Positions 1-12,278 of a stretch of 64,000 nt of DNA are shown in pieces. The notes under the pieces were generated by a model. That model made no database searches. It was not told the DNA's origin and saw only the letters and a program-made list of their open reading frames with translations. Numbering within the stretch: the first letter of the stretch is position 1; each line of letters starts with the position of its first letter. The stretch comes from Hyalella azteca (Eukaryota > Arthropoda > Malacostraca > Amphipoda > Hyalellidae), in assembly GCF_000764305.2 (NCBI RefSeq), contig NW_025932511.1, positions 124,001 through 188,000 on the forward strand, read 5' to 3'. A program made the translations under genes and the position numbers.

Positions 1-108
1 TCCTTGTATTCGAAAATTTGTGAGCAACAAACTTCGGGATCTGCTAGCTCACGGAAGCGGTAATTCCTAAAAATTTCAGTCGTGATGTCGACAGAATTCA
101 AATTTTAT

Positions 109-340
109 AAAGTGATGACAAGATCGAATAAAGGATAAAAAAAGTCGAATCAACTGCATACACAGGCGTATTAGTGACGACAAAGCAGTATAAAGTAAGG
201 ATAAAGTCGTATAAAGTGATAACAAAGTCGTGTACACTGACAACACTGCGGTAGAAGTGACGACAAAGCCATATAAAATTACGAAAAAGTCGCATAAAGT
301 TACGATAAAGCTGAATAAAGTGACGATTAAGTCGAAATCA
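109..340. repeat. Degenerate tandem repeat, about 23-28 bp
   Basis: Repeated cores of the type GTGACGACAAAGTCGTATAAA, heavily diverged. Open frames on the minus strand here (up to 120 codons) come from the repeat and match nothing known to me. Confidence 0.5.
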
Positions 341-1985
341 TTCGACAAAAGTCTGAATTTCATTTTATACTTTCTCCAGGTTTTACTGAATTTAACAATC
401 GGGTGAAATACTTTGACTGAAAAAGTGGTGCCGATCAAAAATAAAAAAATCGTGAAAATTCGCGTTAGGTCATGAGTCGCTGTCTCTTGACGTCACCGAG
501 CTCCTCATTTATCAGGCTGTGTCAATTATGTTGCCTAACAGGCGCCCTGGCGGCAGAGAGAAAAGCGACAGATGTGAGGGAAAATAGAGTTAGGATTACG
601 AAAAATTATTGGCATGATACAAGTAGACGAGATATAAGATATATGGAATGAGATGAAGGGTTCGAACTTTTGTAAGATATTCCGAATAAATGAACGACAG
701 GGTTAGCGATAATGCTCAAGAGACAGGAGCGGCATTAAGACGCATGAATGGTCGTCGTAAAATTAAGAGACACAATAAAATAAAAAGAGCGAAGCACGAG
801 AAAAGACGCTCAAGAGAATTCCAACGATTAGCCTTAACACTAAAAAAAAGAGCTTGATTATGTGAACATTAAATTTCTAGTTACATCGATTTAATTACAG
901 TTATATAATTGCATTTAATACCATTATCAAAAATAGCATTTCAATAATTAATTTTATATTGGTATAATCTGATAGAAGACTTTAGGAAATATTCATCAAA
1001 TATTTTATATATGACCTTTTAAGTCATTGTCTGAAAAATTACCATGTTACAAATGCGGCTTGAAGACAATGACTAAACATTATTCAAATACTCCCTTAGT
1101 ATTAAAAATTGAATCTCTGATATTCGAAAAAAATTAGTCCAGTGAGCTAGGACTTGAGAAATTAATAATGTTGGAAATAAAAAGAATTATTTGCCTTTAT
1201 TCACTTAAGCAAGTGATTCAACAAAAGTTTCCGTAGGTGTTTGATTTCACTGCAATCAGAAAAAGCTCCAATAGCATATCCGTGTTGGAGCTCCGGGCTT
1301 CTACTGATGGATTCAGGATCGTAAAATATTATTTGGAAGCCAAACACAGCCGCCTGCGAGCCATCTTTTATTTGGAGGCCAGAGCTCGTTTGTCTGGAGC
1401 GACGCAGTGCTATCACGGCGGCGCAGGCTGGCTGTGCTGCTGGCAATGCTTTCTCTCTAATATTTTAAATGTTGTCGTAGGTTCTACAATGATCATAAAT
1501 TCCCTTGCCGCTGATTGGCAGGTGTAATTTAAAATCTGAATGGTGATTGTCACCTGGATTTACGTTGTTGATGCAGTTTTTCAACCCCCGGAACAAATCG
1601 CGCAGCTTAGGCATGCTAAGTGAACATAAATCCCGCAAACATTTTCAGTAACATTGCTACTTAATGAATATTTTTCAAGAACCTTACAAACAAAAATGCT
1701 TATTTCGAGTTACATAATTACATAATATAGATATATTTTGAGGAGAAATTAAATTTATAAAGTTGATTCTATCGACGAGAAACAATTTGTTTCTTCAGTC
1801 ACCGGGAAACCTCACATACATGAGAGCTGATGTAAATACTTCAGAAACTTCAATTAAATCGAAAATTTTTTGACAGACTCATTTCTCCTTCTCCAGTTAT
1901 GCGTAAATACTCTAGGAATGTTATTAAACGTTCGAAATACTTCGCTAATGTTTTATCAATCTGTATCAACCTTGTCAGCCTCGAC
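341..1985. other. No gene recognised
   Basis: AT-rich sequence. Between 1200 and 1530 base composition is more even and both strands carry open frames under 100 codons, but these overlap each other and resemble no family. Confidence 0.5.
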
Positions 1986-2391
1986 TGTGCAGTGAGCAGT
2001 GAGTAGTGAGCAGTGAGCAGTGAGCACTGAGCACTGAGCAGTGAGCAGTGAGCATTGAGCAGTGAGTAGTGAGCAGTGAGCAGTGAGCAGTGAGCAGTGA
2101 GCAGTGAGCAGTGAGCAGTGAGCAGTGAGCAGTGAGCAGTGTGCAGTGAGCAGTGAGCAGTGAGCACTGAGCAGTGAGCACTGAGCAGTGAACAGTTAGC
2201 AGTGAGCAGTGAGCAGTGTGCAGTGAGCAGTGAGCAGTGGGCAGGGAGCAGTGAGCAGTGAACAGTGGGCAGTGAACAGTGAGCAGTGAGCACTGAGCAG
2301 TGAACAGTGAGCAGTGAACAGTGTGCACTGAGCAGTGAGCACTGAGCAGTGAACAGTTAGCAGTGAGCAGTGAGCAGTTAGCAGTGAGCAT
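1986..2391. repeat. 7-bp satellite (GTGAGCA)n
   Basis: About 58 copies of a heptamer with variants (gcactga, gcagtta, gcagtgt). A 7-bp unit read in triplets gives a 7-residue repeat (HCSLLTA on the minus strand) with no stop, so long frames here are not evidence of coding. Confidence 0.95.
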
Positions 2392-3885
2392 GTCCATCTC
2401 GCTGATCAAGATTCACACGATGCTGAGAAACAAGCTGTCTGTCAGCACTTCGCCCTCAACGCTTAATTGGATCGCTATAAAGCTCGCATTGTGAGTCGGA
2501 GTCTCAACGGCTGAAATGAATTAAAAAATGGTTTCTTAAGGAGCAATATCCTTGTACACAAAGTTGTGTTTCAGCGATGAAGATGACCAAAACTTATAGC
2601 GACGTTGACATCCATTATGCAATGTAAAAAATAAAAATTTACCAAACTGAATACTGCTCAAACGAATTCAGATTTAACATTTTTCGCAGAGAGGAAGTAC
2701 ATGAATGTGCTTCATGGACCATTTTAAAAGTCATTACCTAATTTGTAGCAATAGATTTAATGATAGCTTTAGATTTAATGAAGTGTTACGAGGAGTCGTG
2801 CGCAGTTGACGATAGATAATCTATATCATATCTGCATTAACTCCTAAGTCCTTACAACTTCGAGCCAACTCAGTTTGAACTTCATGATTTCGCAATATAA
2901 CTACATGAGAATATCGACAGTGTGTGCATGAATCGAAGTTCCCAGTTCAGAGCTCAGAGGACTCTCGCTGCATAAGAGAATAATATGCATTTATAAAGGA
3001 AACGGTTCAAACATTGAAAAGGTTATAACATTTATATACTCTGCCTTAATAGTAATTTTGCCAAGAATTTGAATTTTTGCCAAGACAACATAGAAAACAT
3101 TGAATAAAATTTCTATTAATTGACTTGAACCGGTTTTGGGTTCCAGCGCCATAACCAGTTCGAAATTCCATTTTAAATGTGTTTAAAAGCACGGAGCTGA
3201 CCATCTTGATCATGAGAGGGCTATTCTAAAAAATAAAATAATGAAAATCTAGCAAATTTTCGTTGATTTTTTTGTTCTCAAATGTAGAGAAACGTGGAAT
3301 TCATACACATATGAAATGTAACATAATAAATTATAGCTTCCGGTTTGTAAAGCAACGATATAGAGCCCATATAAAAAATCTTAATAACAACAAGGTGAAA
3401 ATCCATTAACGGTGATACTACAGATCATGCGAAATTTGGAATTATTATTGCATACTTTTGATTCGCCGCAGAAACATCGTACGGAAGCCTTTTATATACT
3501 ATCAATATATACATGAACCCTTTAAAATATGTCAACTCGCTGTAGAACAAAAATCGTTTTCTGAGCAATTACCTTATCGAGCATTATGAATTCAGCGTGC
3601 CGTGTGAATCGCATTTGGTGTCCCCATCTCGTTACCCGGGTTACGGTCAATGAGGTGTAGAGATTCAATTTGGGGGCTGCGCCGCATCGGCCGTGTTGAA
3701 TCCAATGAGCTTCGAAGTTGCCATTTAGAGTCAGTACCTCCGGCCGAGTCACTGACGCGTCGTGTCGTGTTCGGCGCTCTTCATCAGCGTCGCCCTCGGT
3801 AGTTTTAGGACCGCTTTTACGAGCGAGCGACTGCTGCAGAGGCAGCCATACTGAGTGACGGGCGAGTGGCGAAACGGACGAGTGG
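2392..3885. other. No gene recognised
   Basis: Mostly AT-rich. The last 250 bp become GC-richer as the degenerate repeats begin. No domain or splice-consistent exon series was seen on either strand. Confidence 0.5.
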
Positions 3886-4260
3886 CGCGTTGTATGAGTA
3901 GCGAAGCGAAAGAATGCATTGACGTACGAGGGCCTGAATAAAAGTGTAGAGTAAAGTACGAGTGACGAGACTTTACTGACGTACGAGTTGTGAGACGTAA
4001 CGAGTTGTGAGATGTACGAGTGGTGAGACTTACGAGTGGTGAGACGTACGAGTTGTGAGATGTACGAGTGGTGAGACGTATATACGAGTTGTGAGACGTA
4101 CGAGTGATGGAGCAGAAGACTGCAGTGACGTTTTAGCGATGGAGTAAAAATGCAGAGCAACTCGCAAGTTGTGGAGTAAAAGAGTGGAGTACAGTATGAG
4201 TAGTGGAGTAAAGACTGTGGCGTAGGATGAGTGATGAAGCAATATCGTGCAGTGACGAAT
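3886..4260. repeat. Degenerate GTACGAGT-type tandem repeats
   Basis: Irregular repeats of gacgtacgagttgtgaga and related words, densest at 3970-4110. Part of a stop-poor stretch on the minus strand with no known domain. Confidence 0.65.
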
Positions 4261-4340
4261 GAGTGGCCAGGTAAAAGAGTAGAGACAGAAGAGCGAAATA
4301 AATGAGTGGAATGGCTGGCTGCCATTCCACTGCCATTCCA

Positions 4341-4627
4341 CGAGAACAGGCGAACATGACGAGAACAGGTGAAATTGACGAGAACAGGCGAACATGACGA
4401 GAACAGGCGAAATTGACGAGAACAGGCGAACATGACGAGACAGGCGAACATGACGAGACATGCGAACATGGCGAGAACAGGCGAACATGACGAGATATGC
4501 GAACATGACGAGACATGCGAACATGACGAGAACAGGCGAACATGACGATACAGGCGAACATGACGAGACATGCGAACATGGCGAGAACAGGCGAACATGA
4601 CGAGACATGCGAACATGACGAGACAGG
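4341..4627. repeat. Minisatellite, 18-19-bp unit
   Basis: About 15 copies of cgagaacaggcgaacatga and the shorter cgagacatgcgaacatga. All three minus-strand frames are open because the repeat lacks stops, so it is not taken as coding. Confidence 0.92.
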
Positions 4628-6287
4628 GGAGCAGAGAGGCGCACGCGTGATGAAATGAACCGGTTGAGTGGCAGACAAGGTGCTAAATAAATTTCAAAGT
4701 TATGTTGACTTAGCTATGTTCCCAACTTTGAATCGTGGTTTTCGTTGCAAAACTAAGTATTTGTCGGCGAAAAGGACATTAAAGTTCGACTCGCATTTAT
4801 ATTTATTTTGCGATGGCCGCTTCACAAGTCCGAAATTCCAAGCTACGAATAAGTAAGTAACTCCGTCAAATTAAGGGCATTCTTCAGAGCTCTTTCTGAG
4901 ACCCAAGTGGTTTTAGAAGACTTGGGAAAAACCGAGTTGTGCGCTTTTGCATTCAAGTCTCTGGCTTTATTCGAAACTCGTGTCTGAAAGCAGGAATACA
5001 GAAACGGAATTCTGTAATGTTTAATATCAAAGTGATTAATATACGCATCTCATTATCATTAGGTTTTGGGCTCTCCTAATTTGAAATAACATTACATCAA
5101 TAAGATATAGTACATACAGTAGATATGCTCCATAATCTTCCCTAATGAGGCATGACAGACTTAGAATCGGAAAGAATGAAAATGCGGCCGGCAACTATAA
5201 AGTAATTAGTCGGTTAAAAAAATTTGATATGAACTATTCGTTGATGTGTGCAATTAAAAAAATTGCGGTGATTTAATTAAGCTTGTCTTCAAGGCAAATG
5301 ATTTGTGGATTCCGTGCAGGGAGCTACTAAAAAGAGCGAGATGCTTTGAGGAAGCTCAAACGTTTTGCTAAACTATGAACAATTTAAAATAGATCGTTCC
5401 ACTGCCTGCCAACAATCCATTGTAGGATCAACTCCAAAAGAATAATCTAAGCCATGATCTTCAACAGGCATGCAATTAATTGATTGTTCAGCTTCACCGG
5501 CCTCTTGCAGTGTCTAGGAGCCGTAGAGTCGGAATTCGCTTACCTCAAGCAGCAGCCATTCATTTGCAGAACATTTGTTGAGCGGGCTAAAGGAATTAAA
5601 GACTCTAATGATATTGATAGTAATGCTATCGAAGGCAGCCATGTTAACTGGTGAGTACACAATTGATGCTCCGTAGAATTCGACGGAGGAATTTGTGGCT
5701 GGCTTCTAGACAGAATTAAATGGAGCTGCCTGGGAAATTACCTTGCTTCTCTTGAGCGGAAAATTGGATGAACTTTGGTGCTAGTGTTCATGGCTGAGTG
5801 TTCAGGAAGAACATAGATTATTTTCTCAGTTAAACATACGTGATCGTTTTTCTAAAAATATTTTTTCTCTATATTAGAGACGGGATGTAGTTTAACCTTA
5901 TCTTTAAAATAAATTTGGAAGTGAGGATTCTGATGTAACATAAATCAATTATTATTATTAATCAATCTGAATTAAGAAATGTTGATCCGAGAAAAATAAA
6001 ATTGAACGTATTAGGACTCAAAACAAATGCCTCAATCATTAATATTGAATTAGAAAGTATCATGATACGTCAAAAAAACTGAAACCTCTTTGCCAATAAT
6101 GTTTAACCTTGACAATATCAATGGGTCTCGAATTCACCTAATATTTTATCCCGCCATGTTCAAGAGTATACACGAAAGATTTGGCCCCAAAGTTAAAGGT
6201 GTTACAAACTATCATTATTCATTATTTACAACACTTCTCTTTAACTTCACTTCTTGTTTGTCTGTCTGTCTATCTGTCTGTCTGCTC
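4628..6287. other. No gene recognised
   Basis: Ordinary AT-rich sequence. A GTCTGTCTGTCTATCTGTCT run at 6257-6285 leads into the next repeat. Confidence 0.5.
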
Positions 6288-6600
6288 CAAATCTTATAAT
6301 CGAAATTGAACACACTTCTAGTTATCCTATCGATCTGAAATTCTGCGCACTTGCGTAAAGTTCGAGACAATGCATGAATCAAATGACAAAATAAATAATT
6401 TTATAAATGAAATTTATTTCTTCAATATTAAAAAAACTGAAAAAATAATGTTGTCAGCTACAAATCTTATAATTGATATTTGACACACTTTTACCTGTCC
6501 AATTGATCTGAAATTTTGCTCACTTGTGTGAAGTTGGAGGCAATGCTTGAATCAATTGACAGAATAAATAACTTTGAAAAAATATTTATATATTAAAAAA
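6288..6600. repeat. Two direct copies of a 173-bp unit
   Basis: Copies start at 6288 and 6461 with CAAATCTTATAAT and share GATCTGAAATT, GACACACTT-like and AATAAATAA blocks, with diverged sequence between. It resembles a fragment of a dispersed repeat following a GTCT microsatellite. No coding frame. Confidence 0.7.
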
Positions 6601-7910
6601 ATTGAAAATTTAATTTTTTTAATATTCGAAAATAAAATTAGAAATTCATTGTACATCTGTAACATTGGAAGCACTGGAATCTTTAGAAGTGTTGTCTTCA
6701 AAATTAATTTTTAAACGTGTATTATTTTTTTATATAGTTAATTATAGTGATCCTAATGTTTTTTCTCAGTATATTTTCATGAGGCGCCGATGAAAAAAAT
6801 TATCAGCGATGTATAAGTATTTATCCATAAATTTCTGAGTCTCCCAAAGTGACGTTGACTGAATAACTTTTCAAATCATCGTGAGTTAAGGTTTACATAA
6901 GAATATCATCTGCATGTTCATCAGATCGGTATAGTTTCTGCCATGCAAGAGGTGTGCATAGACATGTACTTCATAGACATTTTGTCTCAGCCTTTAAACG
7001 ACCGAAATTTTTGTTCCGGCATATGGGCATGCAAGGCAAGTATATAACAGCGTTGCTCTGCAATAGTAACGGTAATTGTAGAGGCGTAACTATAACCGTA
7101 AGACGAGCAATTGCCTAACACAACAACAAATTACTTCAACGAAGTCCTGCCTGTCACTCGTCTTGTACGAAGACTCTATTAAGAGATCTTATTGGAGTCT
7201 TCGCCTACCAATGCTCTACTTGCGAGTACAATTTTCTGCATAATGATATTCCGTCGGAAGAAGAGACCCGAATAATACTGACAAGCTCCGTGGCATCTAA
7301 TGGGAATGATTATCCTGGAATAATGTCGACAAGATGATGCTGCTCAATAGAAACCTTCTGGAATCTCATCTCAATACTAGGGATGGGAATTTAGTCTGAG
7401 AAGAGTAGGGTTCAGTCGAACTGCAAAGGGGAATTGGAATGGAATTTGTCGATCGCCCAGAGGTCCTAGATTGAAATTTCAATTGTGCTTGAAAAAATAT
7501 CTTGTTGCTGGGTAATTTCTCCATTAAGACATATTCATTATTCATGTACAAAAAGTTTATTCACTACTCTAAATATTTAAAGGTTCATAATCTTCAATAC
7601 ATAGCCTCAAAAAGCAGCTTACTAAAAAATTATTGGTCCCTCCAAAGTGATATCAGTAAGCAGAATGTTAAGATAAATATTAATATGAACATATAATGAG
7701 GCTAGAGTTGCTTTACTCGACTGTATAAAACAGCAGAAACATGAAGGACCTTAATTGAATAATTGCACAATCTGCTATTGTGGCGGTAGTAAGTCTTTGA
7801 CAGATCAACTAAATCATAAATCGAACTCAAAAGCAGTACGAGCTGCAGTAGCGATATCTTTATGGAGTGTAAACTCAATGCTGCAGCATCAACCGATGCA
7901 GGATAAGTAA
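6601..7910. other. No gene recognised
   Basis: AT-rich, with no exon or repeat I can support. Confidence 0.5.
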
Positions 7911-8620
7911 GAATAGCCGCAGGAGCAGCAGCAGGAGTCGCCGCAGGAGCAGCAGCAGGAGTCGCTGCAGGAGCAGCAGCGGGAGTCGCCGCAGGAGCAG
8001 CAGCAGGAGTCGCCGCAGGAGCAGCAGCAGGAGTCGCCGCAGGAGCAGCAGCAGGAGTCGCCGCAGGAGCAGCAGCAGGAGTCGCCGCAGGAGCAGCAGC
8101 AGGAGTCACCGCAGGAGCAGCAGCAGGAGTCACCGCAGGAGCAGCAGCAAAAGTCACCGCAGGAGCAGCAGCAGGAGTCGCCGCAGGAGCAGCAACAGGA
8201 GTCGCCGCAGGAACAACAGCAGGAGCACCAGCAGGAGTCGCTGCAAGAGCAACAACAGGAGCACCAGCTGGAGTCACTGCAGGAACAGCCGTAGGAACAC
8301 CAGAAGGAGTCACCGTAGCAGCAGCTGCAGAAGCACCAGCAGGAGTCGCTGCAGGAACAGCTGCAGGAGCAGCTGCAGGAACAGCTGCAGGAGCACCAGC
8401 TGGAGTCGCTGCAGGAACAGCCGTAGGAACACCAGCAGGAGTCACCGCAGCAACAGCTGCAGAGCACCAGCAGGAGCAGTAGCAGGGGTCACCGCAGGAA
8501 CAACAGCAGGAGCACCAGCAGGAGTCACCACAGGAACAGCTGCAGAAGCACCAGCAGGAGTCAGTCACCGCAGGAACAGCCGCAGGAACACCAGCCACAG
8601 CCGCCGCAGGATCATCAGGA
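7911..8620. repeat. 24-bp GCA-rich tandem repeat, stop-free on both strands
   Basis: The cleanest part (7918-8210) repeats gcaggagcagcagcaggagtcgcc; the remainder is diverged. The plus strand would read GAAAGVAA and the minus strand AAAPAATP. The minus frame stays open from about 8664 to 7702 without an ATG and ends in a non-repetitive segment of about 60 residues. Silk- or elastin-like composition is superficially possible, but stop-free frames on both strands are expected of such a repeat. Confidence 0.85.
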
Positions 8621-9597
8621 GAAGCAGCAGCAAACGAAGCAGCAGTGCAGGCGACGCAGGTTTATGTGCTGTAGGCTTGTGTTGTGTTCCCAGTTATGGC
8701 GGTGCTGCTGAAACATTAATGACCGAGCAGCGTGCCGTTTACTGCGTGCCCGTACTGAGCTACGTTTCTGTTTGTTCGCCATATTTGCGGTGTAACTGAT
8801 TCACCAACCGTGACCAGCCTGAGAAAGGGGCGATGTGAATGCAGTTTGTGAATGGATAGCAGATTCATTTCTAGTTAAATATTGAATTATTTGTGTTGTG
8901 TGTTTCGTGTGAGTTACGCCACCACATAGAGCAGGTGTTATTTGCATTTATTGTTTTCTATAAAACTTTGCATGTTATTTGTGAATTTGGCTTTATAATG
9001 GAAGATCCAGAGATTTTGTATTGGAATGAAATATCCCTTTTATTGATGCCTTTTTTACGGATGTCTTCTAAACTAAATGATTGTAACCTTCGTAGCATTA
9101 ATCGGTCGGCGCCGCCACCGTGAACAGGCGTTTCCTCAATCTAAATTTGATATTTAAATTAGAATCCAAACCGTCATTTTTAATTATATAATTTATATAA
9201 TAACCTTTTGACCTAATATATAATAATATAACCTTTAATTATAATTGTATAACCTTGCAGAATTTCCTGTATATATTCCTGTATATCCCTGTATATATTC
9301 GTGTATAGTTCCTGCAGACGATTTAAATGTAAAAAACCATTGTAAGGTTTTATTGCAGAATTTTGGGGTTGAACCATTGTGTACTAAGCAGTGCCAGTGG
9401 CACGTTTTTATCTCAAGCAAAAAGACCTCCAAAGTTTGAACTTGAGACCTCAACTCAAACACACAATGTTGATCTTCCTCGGTGTTGAATGAAAGCTTAA
9501 TCTATCTACAGCTGTTGGTGTTGTTAACAGGTTGACGGTGTTGAAAGAGCCGCCAGTTGGATACTTGTAACACCTGCCACCTGGACTCAGAAAATTT
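8621..9597. other. No gene recognised
   Basis: A GC-richer 8.65-8.85 kb flank of the repeat, then AT-rich sequence with a small CCTGTATAT-type repeat at 9266-9308. A 76-codon plus-strand frame at 8893-9123 matches nothing known to me. Confidence 0.45.
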
Positions 9598-10133
9598 GTG
9601 GCTCCTGTCAAATCTGCGGCTCCTGTCAAATCTGCGGCTCCTGTTAAATCTGCGGCACTTGTCAAACCTGCGGCTCCTGTCAAATCTGCGGCTCCCGTCA
9701 AATCTGCGGCTACTGTCAAATCTGCGGCTCCTGTCAAATCTGTGGCTCCTGTTAAATCTGCGGCTCCTGTCAAATCTGTGGATCCTGTCAAATATGCCGC
9801 TCCTGTCAAATCTGCGGCTCCTGTCAAATCTGCGGCTCCTGTCAGCGGCTCCGGTCAAATCCTGTCTCTTATACACATCTAGATGTGTATAAGAGACAGG
9901 CTTCTGTCAAATCTGCGGCTCCTGTCATCAAATCTGCGGCTCCATTCACATCTGGAGCTCCTGTCAAATCTGCGGCTCCTGTCAAATCTGCGGCTCATGG
10001 CAAATCTGTGGCTCCTGTCAAATCTGCGGCTTCTGTCAAATCTGCGGCTCCTGTCAAATCTGCGGCTCATGGCAAATCTGCGGCTCCTGTCAAATCTGTG
10101 GCTCCTGTAAAATCTGCTGCTCCTGTCAAAGTT
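9598..10133. repeat. 18-bp minisatellite (APVKSA frame), broken by adapter
   Basis: About 27 copies of gctcctgtcaaatctgcg. The plus strand would read APVKSA repeats and the minus strand DLTGAA. The 38-bp adapter at 9862-9899 sits in the middle and shifts the register. No start codon, acceptor or flanking domain supports a gene. Confidence 0.92.
9862..9899. other. Nextera mate-pair junction adapter (library contamination)
   Basis: A perfect 38-bp palindrome made of the 19-bp Tn5 mosaic end CTGTCTCTTATACACATCT joined head to head to its reverse complement. This is the circularisation junction of Nextera mate-pair libraries and is not genomic. It interrupts the 18-bp array in 9598-10133 and breaks its register. 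The open frames running through it show translated adapter peptides such as MCIRDR and SLIHI. Confidence 0.97.
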
Positions 10134-11408
10134 TTTTTGACAAACCTTCTGGATTATTGCAGCATAGGTTAAAGTTTTGCGTTACGTCAGTGAACGCTTG
10201 CCTCGAAACAACGAATTTATGCAAAGTTTCAGGTAAACAATCTAATTATTCTTGTGCCTATCAAACTATTATTCTTATAAATTATTCACATTTTCCTAGG
10301 TAAACAAAAAATCTTAAACTTATCATAAATCAATAAACACTTTACTTAACTCAATATAAACCCATTTCGTTCTTCCATTAATGTTGCATTCTGCTTAGTA
10401 ATTTTTTGACTTTAATTTCATGTTTGCAATATAAATAGGATCTCTCCATGACCAGCAACATGCACAACATACATTGCCGTTGCCTTCTTCAAGTCTCAAA
10501 GTCCATTACCAGAAGAGGGCTTGACATTTTTTGAGTCTCACGAGAGCTTTGAGCAGGGATTTGGATCGCGGCCTGTGCATTATGACCAGACGCTTATGCC
10601 GTCTTCGTTCCTCATGCTATAAGTCCACATAAGATACAAGCAGAGAGATATTTTCATCTCTTAAATCATTTCTATCATTGCATTGTATGATGTCAATGAT
10701 TTATGACGCATTAAATCAGAAATAATTCCAGATTGAAACGAGGTGCGGATTTCCGATATATTCTAGGACTTCGCTCGTAGATTATATAAAAGTATGGGAG
10801 AAACATACAAGATAGAAATATTAACGCCGTTTTGCTTTCTGATGCTCTCGTTGTCTAAAAAAATTTAAGGGCATGCTTAACTTTTTCCTTTATATTCTAT
10901 TGCGCAAAATTTACTTGAAAAATAATTATCATGTATGAACACTCCTTGTTAAAATTGGGAAAAAACTATTTAAGCAGTTAATATCATACATGCTGACTCA
11001 TATTTGGGACCCAAATTAGCTGTAAATATTAAATTTGCCCACTGTCAATTGAGCCGTAAATATCTACATATGGAGTAAAATTCTTATAAACCACTCTTAA
11101 TTGAAACGTGACCAAATACGAGCATATCTACAGGAAATAAGCTTCCCACATTTTCATCGATACAGAAAATTTTACATTGCCATGTTCAAATCATTCTGTG
11201 AGTGACGGCTTTATATCCATGAAATTGAACGACGGTTTTAAATCCATGAAATTAGGCTGGCCGCCGAAATTATTTACCATTAAAATCTTGAAAGTCTTCA
11301 CGGCGGGGCATCCAATACACTCGTTCATGTCTTTAATTTACCGAGTTATCCATAGTACGGCAATCAAATAGAATGCGACCTTATTAATTTGAGTTATTCA
11401 TCTGATTA
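10134..11408. other. No gene recognised
   Basis: AT-rich sequence up to the TA that flanks the foldback element. Confidence 0.5.
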
Positions 11409-11410
11409 TA

Positions 11411-12276
11411 CAGGTTGTCCCAAAAAAACGATACTCAACTTTGAATGGCTGTAACTCGAAAAGTAATAGAGTTAAAAAAATTTGAAAGGTCAGAATTTGT
11501 TCCCTATGTTTTTCTCCATCTCTTCACCAAAAATCAGACAGACCGATGTAGCCATGAGCGTTTGATAGAACTTTCAGTGACATGTGCTAAAATCGTGCTT
11601 GCGCAAAGTTTTAGTAAGATCATTTTGCATAATCATTACGTTGTCTTGACATGTTTTATTTTCGCTGTTTTATTTTTAGCGCATTTTCTCATTTATGAAA
11701 AAATGCACTATTGAGCTCGCCATGTCCGTCTGTCCGTCCGTCCTTCTCTCCGTCTGTCTGTCCGTCCGTGACTTCATGTTTTCGTCGACGAGAAAATGCG
11801 CTCTCTGTCACTCACTGCAGTGAGTACTGATTTACATTTTTTGTATCTTTGGTGAGACAAAAACATGGCAATCTTTGGTGAGAGGCAATCTTTGGTTTTG
11901 AAATTCTCTCTCACCAACAGACAGACGGACAGACAGACGGACGGACGGACGGACAGACGGACATGGCGAGCACAATAGTGCATTTTTTTCATAAATGAGA
12001 AAATGCGCTAAAAATCAAACAGCGAAAAGAAAACATGTCAAGACAACGTAATGATTATGCAAAATGATCTTACTAAAACTTTGCGCAAGCACGATTTTAG
12101 CACATGTCACTGAAAGTTCTATCAAACGCTTATGGCTACATCAATCTGTCTGATTTTTGATGGAGAGATGGAGAAAAACATAGGGAACAAATCCTGACCT
12201 TTCAAAATTTTTTAACTCTATTACTTTTCGGGTTACAGCCATTCAAAGTTGAGTATCGTTTTTTTGGGACGCCCTG
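11411..12276. mobile_element. Foldback / MITE-like element, TA-flanked, about 350-bp inverted arms
   Basis: 866 bp bounded by TA dinucleotides (11409-11410 and 12277-12278). Its ends begin CAGGTTGTCCCAAAAAAACG (left) and CAGGGCGTCCCAAAAAAACG (right, read inward). The arms stay near-identical for about 350 bp, to the GTCCGTCTGTCC microsatellite around 11740 and its inverted partner around 11930. A TA duplication with inverted ends fits Tc1/mariner-type transposition. No transposase frame exists inside, so it is non-autonomous. Two inverted copies of the short GCGCATTTTCTC module form its core. Confidence 0.75.
11678..11825 (-). repeat. Short GCGCATTTTCTC / GACGGACA repeat module, copy 1 (inside the foldback element)
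   Basis: The module reads AGCGCATTTTCTCATTTATG, then a GTCCGTCTGTCC tetranucleotide run, then TCGACGAGAAAATGCGCTCT and a CACTGCAGTGAG palindrome. Its ends are short inverted repeats (GCGCATTTTCTC and GAGAAAATGCGC). An incomplete opposite-orientation copy lies at 11917-12009. Confidence 0.7.
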
Positions 12277-12278
12277 TA

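Noticed and set aside
1850..2409. Long minus-strand open frames reading HCSLLTA repeats
   Set aside because: A 7-bp satellite without stop codons gives open frames in every phase; no start, domain or splice context.
3522..4678. Minus-strand frames of 181-364 codons over the 4-kb repeats
   Set aside because: Frames overlap in all phases, depend on the 18-19-bp minisatellite and show no domain in the non-repeat part.
9598..10172. APVKSA / DLTGAA repeat proteins on both strands
   Set aside because: Stop-free 18-bp repeat read in several frames, and the frames run into an adapter sequence.
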